From Pallidibacillus pasinlerensis (GTDB taxonomy: Bacteria > Bacillota > Bacilli > Bacillales > Caldibacillaceae), in NCBI RefSeq assembly GCF_009996845.1, contig NZ_JAACYS010000016.1:1-50093 (forward strand): 50,093 nucleotides of DNA, read 5' to 3'. Positions 8,076-16,712 of this stretch are shown here, piece after piece. The position numbers were made by a program, and so were the translations under genes. Below the pieces are notes generated by a model. That model was not told the origin of the DNA and made no database searches. It was given only the letters and a program-made list of their open reading frames with translations. The first letter of the stretch is position 1. The number at the start of each line of letters is the position of its first letter.

Positions 8076-9899
8076 ATGGAAAAGTCTTCTATCTTTTCAT
8101 CGATCCGCTTAAAGTTCATCCTGTTTTTTGTACTTCTAATTTTAATAGCGATGCAAATAATCGGTGTTTATTTTGTACGCGAATTAGAAGTGAAACTTAC
8201 CGATAACTTTAAGAATTCGATTTTAAACAGAGTTAATTTACTAAAATATAATATTGAACAGGAATTTATAGTTGAACGTGACGAAGATGGTCTTGAATCA
8301 TTAAGAACTGAAATACGTTCGTTATTGTATGAAAACAAGTCCAATGATATTCATTTAATAATGGTTTATGATAAAAACTCACGTGTATTAGCTACTTCAG
8401 ATTACAATAACCAAGGAATCGTTGGACAAAAAACAACGGATAAAAATGTGTCTCGTACGATTGTCACAGCATCTACGATTCAAAACACATTACAAAATGA
8501 AAATAACGAACGGGTATGGTACTTATATGTCCCGATTCATGTTAATGATCAAGTAGAAGCGGTACTGTATATAGAAGGGGATATTGAACAAGTTTTCAGC
8601 CAAATTCAAGTTATTACAGGTGTGTTAGTAACAGGGACAGCTATCGCTTTAGGAATAACCGCGGTGCTTGCTGTATTTGTTGCGCAAACTGTTACACGCC
8701 CAATAATGGATATGGAAAAACAAGCCCAAGCAATGGCAAGGGGGAATTTTTCTCGAAAAGTTAAAGTATATGGAAACGATGAAATTGGCCAATTAGCTAA
8801 TGCGTTCAATAATTTGTCACGAAAATTAAAAGATGAACAAGCAAAAACCGATAGTGAAAAGCGAAAATTATCCTCCATATTAAAATATATGACCGATGGT
8901 GTTATCTCAACAGATCGCAGAGGTCGAATTATATTAATAAATGAAGCAGCTGAATATATGCTGAATGTTTCACGTGAAACAGTAATTTCTAAACCAATAA
9001 TTTCGGTATTAGGTTTAGAAGGTGAATATACATTTGAGGAATTAACGGAGGAAACAGATTCTGTGATTCTTGATTTTAGTACTAAGGAAAATCCGTTTAT
9101 CCTTCGGGCAAACTTCTCTATTATTCAGAAAGAAACGGGCATCATGAATGGTTTAATTGTTGTATTGCATGATATTACCGAACAGGAGAAAATTGAACGT
9201 GATCGTCGGGAGTTTGTTGCTAATGTATCCCATGAATTACGTACACCATTAACAACAATGCGAAGTTATCTTGAAGCTCTTTCAGAAGGAGCATGGAAAG
9301 ATAAAGAAATTGCACCGAGATTTTTAAATGTAACCCAAAATGAAACAGAACGAATGATTCGTCTAGTCAATGACTTACTACAATTATCAAAAATGGATAG
9401 TAAAGATTATGTATTAAATAAAGCAAGATTGGATTTTAGTCGATTTTTTAACCATATAATCGATCGCTTTGAAATGTCGAAGGATCGAAATGTGGAATTC
9501 GTGAGAAAAATTCCTAAAACGCAAATCATGGTAAACATTGACCAAGATAAAATTACACAAGTACTAGATAATATTATTTCAAATGCCCTTAAGTACTCGC
9601 CTGATGGAGGAGTAATTACGTGTCAAGTGATTATGTATCATGAGCATATTGAAGTGAAAATATCAGATCAAGGTGTCGGCATTCCTAAGGAAAATATCCA
9701 CCGTATATTTGAGCGTTTTTATCGTGTTGATAAAGCACGGGCAAGAAGATTTGGCGGCACAGGTTTAGGACTTGCAATCGCTAAAGAAATGATACAAGCA
9801 CATCATGGCCAAATATGGGCTACTAGTATCGAAGGAAAAGGGACAACCATTCATTTTACTCTTCCTTTTGATCGTGACCAAGGGGATGATTTTTATTGA
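8076..9899 (+). CDS. walK: Sensor histidine kinase WalK (YycG)
   Basis: Membrane kinase that senses cell-wall state and phosphorylates WalR. Order of domains: helix about 11-31, extracellular PAS-like domain about 35-180, second helix about 183-205, HAMP about 206-258, cytoplasmic PAS about 262-370, HisKA with the H-box SHELRTPLTT (phospho-acceptor H386), and HATPase_c with N-box (NIISNALKYSPDGG), G1 (DQGVGIP) and G2 (GGTGLGLAIA). At 607 residues it is complete. A perfect parS sequence is embedded in the PAS-coding part. The stop overlaps the walH start by 4 nt. Confidence 0.97.
   Translation: MEKSSIFSSIRLKFILFFVLLILIAMQIIGVYFVRELEVKLTDNFKNSILNRVNLLKYNIEQEFIVERDEDGLESLRTEIRSLLYENKSNDIHLIMVYDKNSRVLATSDYNNQGIVGQKTTDKNVSRTIVTASTIQNTLQNENNERVWYLYVPIHVNDQVEAVLYIEGDIEQVFSQIQVITGVLVTGTAIALGITAVLAVFVAQTVTRPIMDMEKQAQAMARGNFSRKVKVYGNDEIGQLANAFNNLSRKLKDEQAKTDSEKRKLSSILKYMTDGVISTDRRGRIILINEAAEYMLNVSRETVISKPIISVLGLEGEYTFEELTEETDSVILDFSTKENPFILRANFSIIQKETGIMNGLIVVLHDITEQEKIERDRREFVANVSHELRTPLTTMRSYLEALSEGAWKDKEIAPRFLNVTQNETERMIRLVNDLLQLSKMDSKDYVLNKARLDFSRFFNHIIDRFEMSKDRNVEFVRKIPKTQIMVNIDQDKITQVLDNIISNALKYSPDGGVITCQVIMYHEHIEVKISDQGVGIPKENIHRIFERFYRVDKARARRFGGTGLGLAIAKEMIQAHHGQIWATSIEGKGTTIHFTLPFDRDQGDDFY
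8966..8981. promoter_or_regulatory. Perfect parS site inside walK
   Basis: TGTTTCACGTGAAACA is identical to the parS consensus over all 16 positions. It lies in the coding sequence and is read as VSRET. Intragenic parS sites near the origin are usual in Bacillales. Confidence 0.92.
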
Positions 9900-11158
9900 A
9901 AATTGAACAAGTTAAATCAATTGTTTTAACAGGGTTAGTGTTATTAAGTATAATTTTGTTTTGGAATATCGTTACCTTTCAACAAAACTATGGCTTTGCA
10001 CGGGAAAACCAAGAGTATGTCAACGAAGTGAATATTAGTGAGAAAAAAGATATTAAAGAGTTAGTGTATCCAATGAAAGTTGTTTATCGTACTGATGAAG
10101 ATATTTATAAAGGTACACAAAATATGGTGACGATTAAAAAAGTTGTTGACGAACTAAAAACTTGGGAATTTTATTCTTTTCAAAATAGTACCGATGAGTT
10201 TAATTATAAATTTAAAGATATCGCAGCAAATCAAGTATTAATTTTCCAATATCCTGGTGATGTTCCCTTTAGTTTAACAAAATCGATTTTTAATGTCAGT
10301 GTCAACTCAGAGGAAATTCCTGAACAAGCTGTATTTAATAAAATTTTCATCTTTCGGAACGATGTCGTAAATGACGATGGGATCGTTTATTTTGCAACAG
10401 CAGACTTACGTACCGTAATAAAAGCAAGGGTAAAAGCTACTCATTTAGAGGACTACCAAAAAGTCATGGACGAGTTTGAAGAAAAGAGCTATGACTACAT
10501 TGCATTAAGTAACAATATTGGTAAATATATTTATGTACAAAATGAAAAAATGGATTTACCTAGCTTCAGAATTCACACCCAGCAATTGTCTTTTGATTTA
10601 TTTAAGAAGGCACTATTCCCTGATCCTAACTTTGTAAAACAGGATGGAAATTCATTTACTGACGGGACAAGCTTATTAAAATTTAATCCGGTCACGAATA
10701 AATTAACTTATGTAAATACGTCTATTCCAGAAAACACTGAGGAAAAACTTGGTGATATGATTACAACAAGTGTTCAATACATTAATAGCCATAGTGGTTG
10801 GACAGATTCGTATTATTATTCAAATGTTTTTCAAAAGCCAAATAAAGTTGTGTTTCAATTGTATTTGAAAAATTATCCTGTTTCCAATGATCACTCAAGA
10901 ATTGAAATAGAAATTGGCGATAATAAAGTTCATTCTTATCAACGTCCTTTTGTTGAGTATGTATCCTATTCCATTGAAAATGTGGAGATTGAATCAGGAG
11001 AAAAAATTATTGAGAAACTAAATGCTGAGAATATTAAGTTCGATGACTTAGGAATATTTTACAGTTCTGGCCCTGAAAAAGAGATGCAACCTTCCTGGTT
11101 CTATAAACAGAATAATAGTTGGCGAAAATTTTCGGAAGTGAACCCTAGGAGGGATTAG
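9896..11158 (+). CDS. walH: WalK-associated regulator YycH
   Basis: Membrane-tethered extracellular protein that, with YycI, modulates WalK through transmembrane contacts. It has one N-terminal helix (about residues 8-26) and then an extracellular region of about 390 residues. The sequence is poorly conserved, so the call rests on topology, length (420) and position between walK and walI. TTG start at 9896 overlaps the walK stop (TTGA), with AAGGGGATG just upstream inside walK. The next gene begins 2 nt after its stop. Confidence 0.9.
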   Translation: MKIEQVKSIVLTGLVLLSIILFWNIVTFQQNYGFARENQEYVNEVNISEKKDIKELVYPMKVVYRTDEDIYKGTQNMVTIKKVVDELKTWEFYSFQNSTDEFNYKFKDIAANQVLIFQYPGDVPFSLTKSIFNVSVNSEEIPEQAVFNKIFIFRNDVVNDDGIVYFATADLRTVIKARVKATHLEDYQKVMDEFEEKSYDYIALSNNIGKYIYVQNEKMDLPSFRIHTQQLSFDLFKKALFPDPNFVKQDGNSFTDGTSLLKFNPVTNKLTYVNTSIPENTEEKLGDMITTSVQYINSHSGWTDSYYYSNVFQKPNKVVFQLYLKNYPVSNDHSRIEIEIGDNKVHSYQRPFVEYVSYSIENVEIESGEKIIEKLNAENIKFDDLGIFYSSGPEKEMQPSWFYKQNNSWRKFSEVNPRRD

Positions 11159-11160
11159 CA

Positions 11161-11958
11161 ATGGATTGGAGTAGGGCAAAAACAATTTTCATTATTACCT
11201 TTCTATTATTGGATATTTTCCTGATTCAACAATTAATTAGTCAACGTAATGAAAATACCTTCGATACAATTGAAGAAACTACGATTGATGAAAGATTAGA
11301 AGCACAAAATATTCAAGTAATCGAATTACCGACGGAACCTACTTCTGCACCATATATAGAGGCAGAAGTAAAACAAATAAGTATCGATGATGTTGAAATG
11401 GACAATCAAAAAATCGTTAATTTTGGTTCAGGTATTAAAGTTGACTTTAAAATTCCAATTCCACTTGATGAAGAAAATTGGGAAGTAGATGATATTGATG
11501 AGTTCGTCCAATCATCGGTTTTGGAAGGGGAGCAATATAAGTATTGGAACTATGATAAGGAAACAAATCAGATCATTTATTACCAAACTTATAATAATCA
11601 AATGTTATTTAATAATGAAAGCTCACAAATTGTCATTCAATTAAATGACAATAACGAAATTATCTCCTATACGCAAAATATGCTTGAAAATATACAAGAA
11701 ATACAAGAACAAAACATTATAACAGCGAAACAAGCCTTGAGTATACTGTTAAGTAAAAATTTATTACAAACAGAAAGTGTCGTATCAAATGTCGAACTCG
11801 GTTATTATTCACTAGTTTCTGGAGAACCAAATCAACCTCAAAGTCAATCTCAACTGTTAGCCCCGACTTGGCGAATTACTGTTAACGGTGATGCCGAGTA
11901 CTTTATTAATGCTATTGAAGGTCACGTGTTTAATGAGGAAAGGGAAATTGTTGAGTAA
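11161..11958 (+). CDS. walI: WalK-associated regulator YycI
   Basis: Partner of YycH in controlling WalK. Single N-terminal helix (about residues 8-24, FIITFLLLDIFLIQQL) and an extracellular YycI domain over the remaining residues, which are rich in Asn, Gln and acidic residues. Length 265 is usual. The ATG follows AGGAGGG at about 11148. In most relatives walJ follows directly; here a repeat element separates them. Confidence 0.92.
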   Translation: MDWSRAKTIFIITFLLLDIFLIQQLISQRNENTFDTIEETTIDERLEAQNIQVIELPTEPTSAPYIEAEVKQISIDDVEMDNQKIVNFGSGIKVDFKIPIPLDEENWEVDDIDEFVQSSVLEGEQYKYWNYDKETNQIIYYQTYNNQMLFNNESSQIVIQLNDNNEIISYTQNMLENIQEIQEQNIITAKQALSILLSKNLLQTESVVSNVELGYYSLVSGEPNQPQSQSQLLAPTWRITVNGDAEYFINAIEGHVFNEEREIVE

Positions 11959-12021
11959 TTGGAATGAAGTGCAACTTTTTTAAAATACCCATCTGTGATA
12001 TGATGAAAGAGGTTAAATAAG

Positions 12022-12215
12022 GGGGCTGTCTAATAAGTCCAAAATAGTGATATTTGAAGTTAAGTTGGCGGCGACTCCAGCGGGAATAGCACGAGCCGAA
12101 GACCCCACAGGAGCGCAAGCTTCGAGGAGGCTGAGGCCGTGCCCGCGGAAAGCGCCCGCCAACGAAACAATAATCTATCACTATTGTTCAAGGGACTGAC
12201 TTTTTGGACAGCTCC
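12022..12215. repeat. MITE-like dispersed repeat, copy 1
   Basis: GC-rich 194-bp element with imperfect terminal inverted repeats: GGGGCTGTCTAATAAGTC on the left, and on the right the complement of GGAGCTGTCCAAAAAGTC. A second nested pair, AATAGTGATA / TATCACTATT, and GTTGGCGG / CCGCCAAC lie inside, so either strand can fold into one long hairpin. The core (GCGACTCCAGCGGGAATAGC onward) matches a repeat I recognise as common in Bacillus-group genomes. It separates walI from walJ and has no coding capacity. I could not define a target-site duplication. Base composition clearly differs from its neighbours. Confidence 0.75.
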
Positions 12216-12279
12216 TTTACAGTTAAGTGCGTGTTTTTATAGAATCATAGTTTATAAGACAATTTTGGAGTGAACGTTA

Positions 12280-13074
12280 ATGGCACTAAATTTCAGTGTA
12301 CTAGCCAGTGGTAGTACGGGTAATGCAATATATGTTGAAACAGAGAAAAAAGCTTTTCTAGTAGACGCCGGTTTTACTGGAAAACAAATGGAAGCCTTAT
12401 TTCAACAAATAAATCGCTCACCGAAGGATTTGGACGGCATTTTAGTTACCCATGAACATGCCGATCATATTAAAGGTGTTGGTGTTTTAGCGCGAAAATA
12501 TAAACTCCCCATTTATGCCAACGAAAAAACATGGCAAGCAATGTCTCAGTCGATTGGCGAAATTCCTACAGATTTAAAATTTACCTTTGATATGGAAACA
12601 GTTAAAAACTTTGGTGATTTAGATATTGAATCATTTGGAGTTTCCCATGATGCAGCAGAACCAATGTTTTACATCTTTCATCAAGGGGATAAAAAGCTTG
12701 TTATTATAACAGACACAGGTTATGTAAGCAATCGAATGATTGGTACGATCAAGGATGCGGATTACTATATTTTTGAAAGTAATCATGATGTGGAAATGTT
12801 ACGAATGGGAAACTACCCTTGGAATTTAAAAAGAAGAATTTTAAGTGATGTTGGTCACGTATCGAATGAAGATGCAGCTTTGGCAATGAGTGAATGTATT
12901 GGTGACAGGACAAAAGGAATTTACTTAGCTCATTTAAGTAAAGATAATAATATGAAAGAATTAGCAAGGTTGTCTGTTACCCAAGTTCTGGAACAACAAG
13001 GTTTTGTCGTTGGTGAACAATTTTCTTTATACGATACCGACCCAAAGACACCAACGACGCTAAAAGCGGTATAA
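12280..13074 (+). CDS. walJ: MBL-fold hydrolase WalJ (YycJ)
   Basis: Metallo-beta-lactamase-fold protein; YycJ proteins are nucleases/phosphoesterases linked to DNA repair and coordination of division with replication. The metal-binding motif THEHADH is seen near residue 60, with further ligands in the SHDAAEP region (about 125), the TDTGY region (about 147) and the C-terminal LAHLS. Length 264 is standard. The ATG follows TTGGAGTG. Fifth gene of the wal cluster, ended by a terminator. Confidence 0.94.
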   Translation: MALNFSVLASGSTGNAIYVETEKKAFLVDAGFTGKQMEALFQQINRSPKDLDGILVTHEHADHIKGVGVLARKYKLPIYANEKTWQAMSQSIGEIPTDLKFTFDMETVKNFGDLDIESFGVSHDAAEPMFYIFHQGDKKLVIITDTGYVSNRMIGTIKDADYYIFESNHDVEMLRMGNYPWNLKRRILSDVGHVSNEDAALAMSECIGDRTKGIYLAHLSKDNNMKELARLSVTQVLEQQGFVVGEQFSLYDTDPKTPTTLKAV

Positions 13075-13120
13075 AAAGAAGAAGGTCATTTGTTGTTATT
13101 CAATTAAAAGAATAAGTATA

Positions 13121-13155
13121 AGAGGCTGTTCATGATAACTCGAACAGCTTTTTTG
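13121..13155 (+). terminator. Rho-independent terminator after walJ
   Basis: GGCTGTTC pairs with GAACAGCT(T) and is followed by a run of T. Confidence 0.8.
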
Positions 13156-13226
13156 TTTATACATAAGAAGGAAGAAAGTAGGAAATAATGCTTATAAAAC
13201 GAAGAATTGATAAAGGGGAATGACAA

Positions 13227-14435
13227 ATGAGTGAACGAAACCAAGATGAATATAATCATTTTTACGATGATCAAAAAAGAAAAAAACGTAAAGGGGGATA
13301 TTTTTTCTCTAGTCTTATAGGGGCAATGATAGGCGCATTATCAATTATTTTATTTCTGCAATTTTCAAATAATGGTTCGAATAGTCATGTTCCTATAAAG
13401 GATTCAAATACAAGGATGGAAAACCAAAGTCAAACAATTGAACAAATTTCCTATGAAGTAGATACCAGTGTAACAAAGGCAGTCGAAAAAGTATTTGATG
13501 CAGTAGTAGGAATTACAAATTTACAAGGGGGAAGTTTTTGGTCCCAAGCCCAAGAGGCGGGAACTGGATCGGGTGTCGTTTATAAAAAACAAGGTGACTA
13601 TGCTTATATTGTGACGAACCATCATGTTATTGAAGGAGCAAATCAAATTGAAGTAACGTTATCAGATGGAACAAAGGTGGATGCGGAATTACTTGGCAGT
13701 GATGTTTGGACAGATTTAGCCATTTTAAAAGTAGATGGAGAGGCAGTAAAAGCAGTGGCGCCCTTTGGAAATTCAGACATTTTAAAACTAGGAGAACCTG
13801 TTATTGCCATTGGTAACCCATTAGGTTTAGAATTTGCAGGTTCCATTACCCAAGGGGTTGTCTCTGGGTTAGAACGAACAGTACCAATGGACTTTAATAA
13901 TGACGGTTTTGTTGATTGGAACGCAGAGGTGCTCCAAACCGATGCAGCAATAAATCCCGGTAACAGTGGCGGTGCACTTATTAATATTGCTGGTCAAGTA
14001 GTTGGTATTAATTCTATGAAGATTGCTCGTCAAGAAGTGGAAGGCATTGGTTTTGCCATTCCTGTCAATAGTGCAATACCAATAATTGAAGACATTGAAC
14101 AATTTGGAAGAGTTAAACGGCCGTATATTGGAATTTCTTTACAAGAATTAAGTGATATTTCAATATATCATCAACAGCAAACATTGCATCTCCCAATCAA
14201 TGTAAAATCTGGCATTCTTATTGCAGGAGTAGAGCAAGGAAGCCCAGCTGATAAAGCAGGATTAAAGCAATATGATGTCATAGTTAAATTAGACGAACAT
14301 GAGGTGCACTCTATTATCGAGTTTCGCAAATACTTATATAAAGAGACACAAATAGGTGATTCAATTAGAGTCGGATACTACCGTAATGGGAAATATGGTG
14401 AAACAACCATAACATTAACGGAAAATAAAGACTAG
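13227..14435 (+). CDS. HtrA-like serine protease, membrane-anchored (YyxA/HtrC type)
   Basis: DegP/HtrA quality-control protease for secreted and envelope proteins. A short basic cytoplasmic tail (1-26, KRKKRKGG) precedes one helix (about 27-48). The trypsin-like domain spans about 85-285 with H133 (TNHHVIEGA; H132 precedes it), D163 (DLAIL) and S247 (NPGNSGGAL). The PDZ domain is at about 300-400. Length 402 fits YyxA-type proteins, which sit downstream of walJ in B. subtilis. The ATG follows AAAGGGGAA. It is preceded by a terminator, so it is probably transcribed separately. Confidence 0.94.
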   Translation: MSERNQDEYNHFYDDQKRKKRKGGYFFSSLIGAMIGALSIILFLQFSNNGSNSHVPIKDSNTRMENQSQTIEQISYEVDTSVTKAVEKVFDAVVGITNLQGGSFWSQAQEAGTGSGVVYKKQGDYAYIVTNHHVIEGANQIEVTLSDGTKVDAELLGSDVWTDLAILKVDGEAVKAVAPFGNSDILKLGEPVIAIGNPLGLEFAGSITQGVVSGLERTVPMDFNNDGFVDWNAEVLQTDAAINPGNSGGALINIAGQVVGINSMKIARQEVEGIGFAIPVNSAIPIIEDIEQFGRVKRPYIGISLQELSDISIYHQQQTLHLPINVKSGILIAGVEQGSPADKAGLKQYDVIVKLDEHEVHSIIEFRKYLYKETQIGDSIRVGYYRNGKYGETTITLTENKD

Positions 14436-14440
14436 ATCAC

Positions 14441-14468
14441 ATTTAACTTGTAAAATGTTAATTTTTTC
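14441..14468 (+). terminator. Weak terminator after htrA
   Basis: ACATTT pairs with AAATGT over an 8-nt loop, followed by TAATTTTTT. The short AT stem makes this uncertain. Confidence 0.4.
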
Positions 14469-14519
14469 TTGATTTAAAAGAGTGTCTTTTTGGTAATAAG
14501 TGAAGGGAATAAAGGGGGA

Positions 14520-14682
14520 ATGGTTATAATTTACGGTTGTTAAGAACATGCAGAATACGTATTAGAAGAAATGGTTATCGAGACTGAAGAACTACCAAGA
14601 TTGAACCGATTGTGTGGAAAAGTTACCAACAGGAAAATGTGGATACTGTGGATAATCAATGGGATATATTGTGGCGAACTAA
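14520..14682 (+). pseudogene. Decayed CxxH/CxxC small protein gene (BA_5709 family)
   Basis: AAAGGGGG precedes an ATG at 14520. The frame reads MVIIYGC-stop-EHAEYVLEEMVIETEELPRL, which is the CxxH half of the family with the codon between C and EH turned into TAA. From about 14608 the homology continues one frame over, as CVEKLPTGKCGYCG-stop-SMGYIVAN-stop, the CxxC half, with a second TAA directly after CGYCG. Two stops and one frameshift in about 54 codons make it non-functional. The family is small (about 55-65 residues) and lies near htrA and rlmH in Bacillus. Its 3' half overlaps DnaA-box-like sequences. The 63-codon open frame from 14571 is only the remaining piece of this gene. Confidence 0.72.
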
Positions 14683-14740
14683 CATTCTCACACAAAATAT
14701 GGATACAATCTGTGGGTATGTGGATAACTTATGTGGAAAA
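14613..14740 (+). promoter_or_regulatory. DnaA-box cluster
   Basis: Two perfect TGTGGATAA boxes (complement of TTATCCACA) lie at 14647-14655 and 14719-14727. One-mismatch boxes are at 14613-14621 (TGTGGAAAA), 14638-14646 (TGTGGATAC, abutting the next perfect box) and 14732-14740 (TGTGGAAAA), plus a weaker TGTGGGTAT at 14711-14719. All have the same orientation in 128 bp. An AT-rich stretch with a TATAATTTGT / ACAAATTATA inverted repeat (14831-14859) follows. DnaA-box clusters outside oriC titrate DnaA in B. subtilis. Part of the motif density comes from the Cys-Gly codons of the decayed gene. Confidence 0.65.
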
Positions 14741-14864
14741 CTTGTTTGTAAGTTGTAAATAGGATGTTTATAAACAAAATTTTTCGATGTAAAATGGTAA
14801 AGTACACCGTCCGCATGTTAGTAAGTTGTTTATAATTTGTTGATAAATTACAAATTATAGTATA

Positions 14865-14914
14865 AAAAGGACTTCCATAACCTATTCATACAAGGCTGAG
14901 GAAGTCCTTTTTTT
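14865..14914. terminator. Bidirectional terminator between htrA side and rlmCD
   Basis: AAAAAGGACTTCC pairs with GGAAGTCCTTTTTTT. It has T-runs on both strands and sits just past the end of the minus-strand rRNA methyltransferase gene. Confidence 0.85.
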
Positions 14915-14941
14915 GTTTTATTATAACTTTTAGTTACTTAA

Positions 14942-16327
14942 TTATTCTTTTACAAGTAAACTAACAAGTTCAACATGGACAGTATGTGGGAATAAGTCTA
15001 CAGGTTGAACAGTCACTAGTTTATAGCCAAATGGTACAAGTTCTTTAATATCAGTTGCAAATGTTTCTGGATTACAAGAAACATAAACAATACGGTCCGG
15101 CTGTGAACGACCGATTTTTCGCATTACTTTTCCACCGGCTCCAGAACGAGGAGGGTCAAGTAATAATAATTCCGGGTTACCGAATTCTTCTAGCACTTGA
15201 TCAATACCATGACGGGCATCTTTAGCTAAAAAACCTGTATTTTCAACGTCATTATCTTTAGCGTTACGTTTTGCTGATTCAATTGATTTTTCAACAATTT
15301 CGATTCCGTAAAGTTCTTTCACTTTAGTTGCAAATGGTAAAGAAAATGTACCAACACCACAGAATAAATCAATCATTTTTTCTGTCTTTTTAGGTTCGCC
15401 CATTTCAATCGCAAGTTCCACTAGCTTTTGTGCTTGTGTCGGGTTTGTTTGGAAGAACGTATCAAACCATAAACGGTAACGGAATCCAGCCATTTCATCA
15501 TAAATGAAGTCACGCCCAGCAAGAATATGCGTTTTTTCTGATTGAGTTCGGTCTGCCCAATCGCGGTTTTCAAGCCATAATACACTTTTTGCTTGTGGGA
15601 ATTTTTCAGTTAGTCGATTGATAAGGTCTGTTTTCGCAGCCTCTAATTTTCCTTCGGGTGCCTCTGTGGCAAATAAAGCGACCATTAATTCCCCTGTTGC
15701 AAAGGATTGACGTACCATTAAATGTCTTAGTAAACCTTCATGGGTATCTTTATTATAACCCGGTAATTGATGGTCTTTCGCCCAAGCGGCAACCTCCATT
15801 GCTGAGTCAACCATTAGGTCTCCTGCAATTAGACAAGTTTCTAAAGGAATAATTTTGCGCCAATTCCCTTGTTCATGAAGCCCGAGGGAACCATCTGGGG
15901 CGAAGGTAAACTCCATTTTATTTCGATAATGCCACGGATTATTCATACCGATTGTATCTTTTACAAGATTTGGATCAAAGCCTTCTGCCTCAAGGGTGCC
16001 CTTAACATAATCAGTTTTTCCCTTTAATTGTCCCGTATACTCCCAATGTTGCCAGACACAACCACCACAGCGGTCAAAATGTAGGCAAAGAGGAATAATA
16101 CGTTCTGGATGAGGTTCAATCACTCGTTGTAAAATTGCTTTTCTTCTTCGTTTTTCAGGTTTATCTACAGTAACTTCCACCTTTTCACCAGGTAACGTCT
16201 GTGGAACAGTTAACCGTAATTTTTTCGGATTTCCATGTTCATTTTCACGCCATACAACAGCTTGTCCAGAACCTTTTTTGTCGAACTGGCGGATTTCTGT
16301 AACAAAAGTCTCACCGAAGTTTTCCAT
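14942..16327 (-). CDS. rlmCD: 23S rRNA (uracil-C5)-methyltransferase, RlmCD/RumA type
   Basis: Makes m5U in 23S rRNA; in B. subtilis a single enzyme (YefA) modifies both U747 and U1939. A TRAM-like RNA-binding domain occupies about residues 5-65. An Fe-S cysteine cluster follows (CLHFDRCGGC). The Rossmann methyltransferase domain has the SAM site DLFCGVGTFSLPFA, the DPPRSG motif and the catalytic VSCNPETFATD. The ATG at 16327 is chosen because AGGAGG lies at 16336-16341; the frame stays open to 16348. It is 461 residues, normal length. Transcribed alone toward a bidirectional terminator. Whether it makes one or both m5U sites cannot be read from sequence. Confidence 0.93.
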   Translation of the reverse strand: MENFGETFVTEIRQFDKKGSGQAVVWRENEHGNPKKLRLTVPQTLPGEKVEVTVDKPEKRRRKAILQRVIEPHPERIIPLCLHFDRCGGCVWQHWEYTGQLKGKTDYVKGTLEAEGFDPNLVKDTIGMNNPWHYRNKMEFTFAPDGSLGLHEQGNWRKIIPLETCLIAGDLMVDSAMEVAAWAKDHQLPGYNKDTHEGLLRHLMVRQSFATGELMVALFATEAPEGKLEAAKTDLINRLTEKFPQAKSVLWLENRDWADRTQSEKTHILAGRDFIYDEMAGFRYRLWFDTFFQTNPTQAQKLVELAIEMGEPKKTEKMIDLFCGVGTFSLPFATKVKELYGIEIVEKSIESAKRNAKDNDVENTGFLAKDARHGIDQVLEEFGNPELLLLDPPRSGAGGKVMRKIGRSQPDRIVYVSCNPETFATDIKELVPFGYKLVTVQPVDLFPHTVHVELVSLLVKE

Positions 16328-16348
16328 TGAATAACCTCCTCTGTGCAA

Positions 16349-16712
16349 AAATTTATCTATCGTTAATCGAACTTTTCAATCTCATTTGAAATTTACATTC
16401 TTCCCCATTATAACGGAATGACCTTTGATTTGAAACGCTATTATACAATTGGTAAGTATTTATCATTTTATAGTATTTCCGTTATTAAGCAAGAAAATAA
16501 TGAACTCTCCTTTTTATAGTAAATTTTTATAGATTAATAACTTCGAAGAAATCAAGGAATTTAATGGCATGCTGTTGAATATTAAAGGAAATTTACATTT
16601 TCTCAATAATTCTACTAGTAGTAGTATCGTATAATTTGTATTTAAAGACATCTAAAGTAATTAAACATTGGCAGTTTTAATACCTTGAATAATATTAAGG
16701 AGGTTATAAAAA
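16349..16712. other. Divergent intergenic region, nothing specific seen
   Basis: AT-rich spacer between the divergent rlmCD and MFS genes; it must hold both promoters. A TATAAT near 16632 is visible without a good -35 partner. No RNA structure or gene recognised. Confidence 0.4.

Noticed and set aside
11930-12181. 83-codon minus-strand frame over the first MITE-like repeat
   Set aside because: Composition-driven frame through a GC-rich palindromic repeat, rich in Pro/Arg, with no start signal.
14571-14762. 63-codon open frame downstream of htrA
   Set aside because: It begins inside a decayed CxxH/CxxC gene, lacks a ribosome site, and its later codons are a string of DnaA-box repeats. Better explained as pseudogene plus box cluster.
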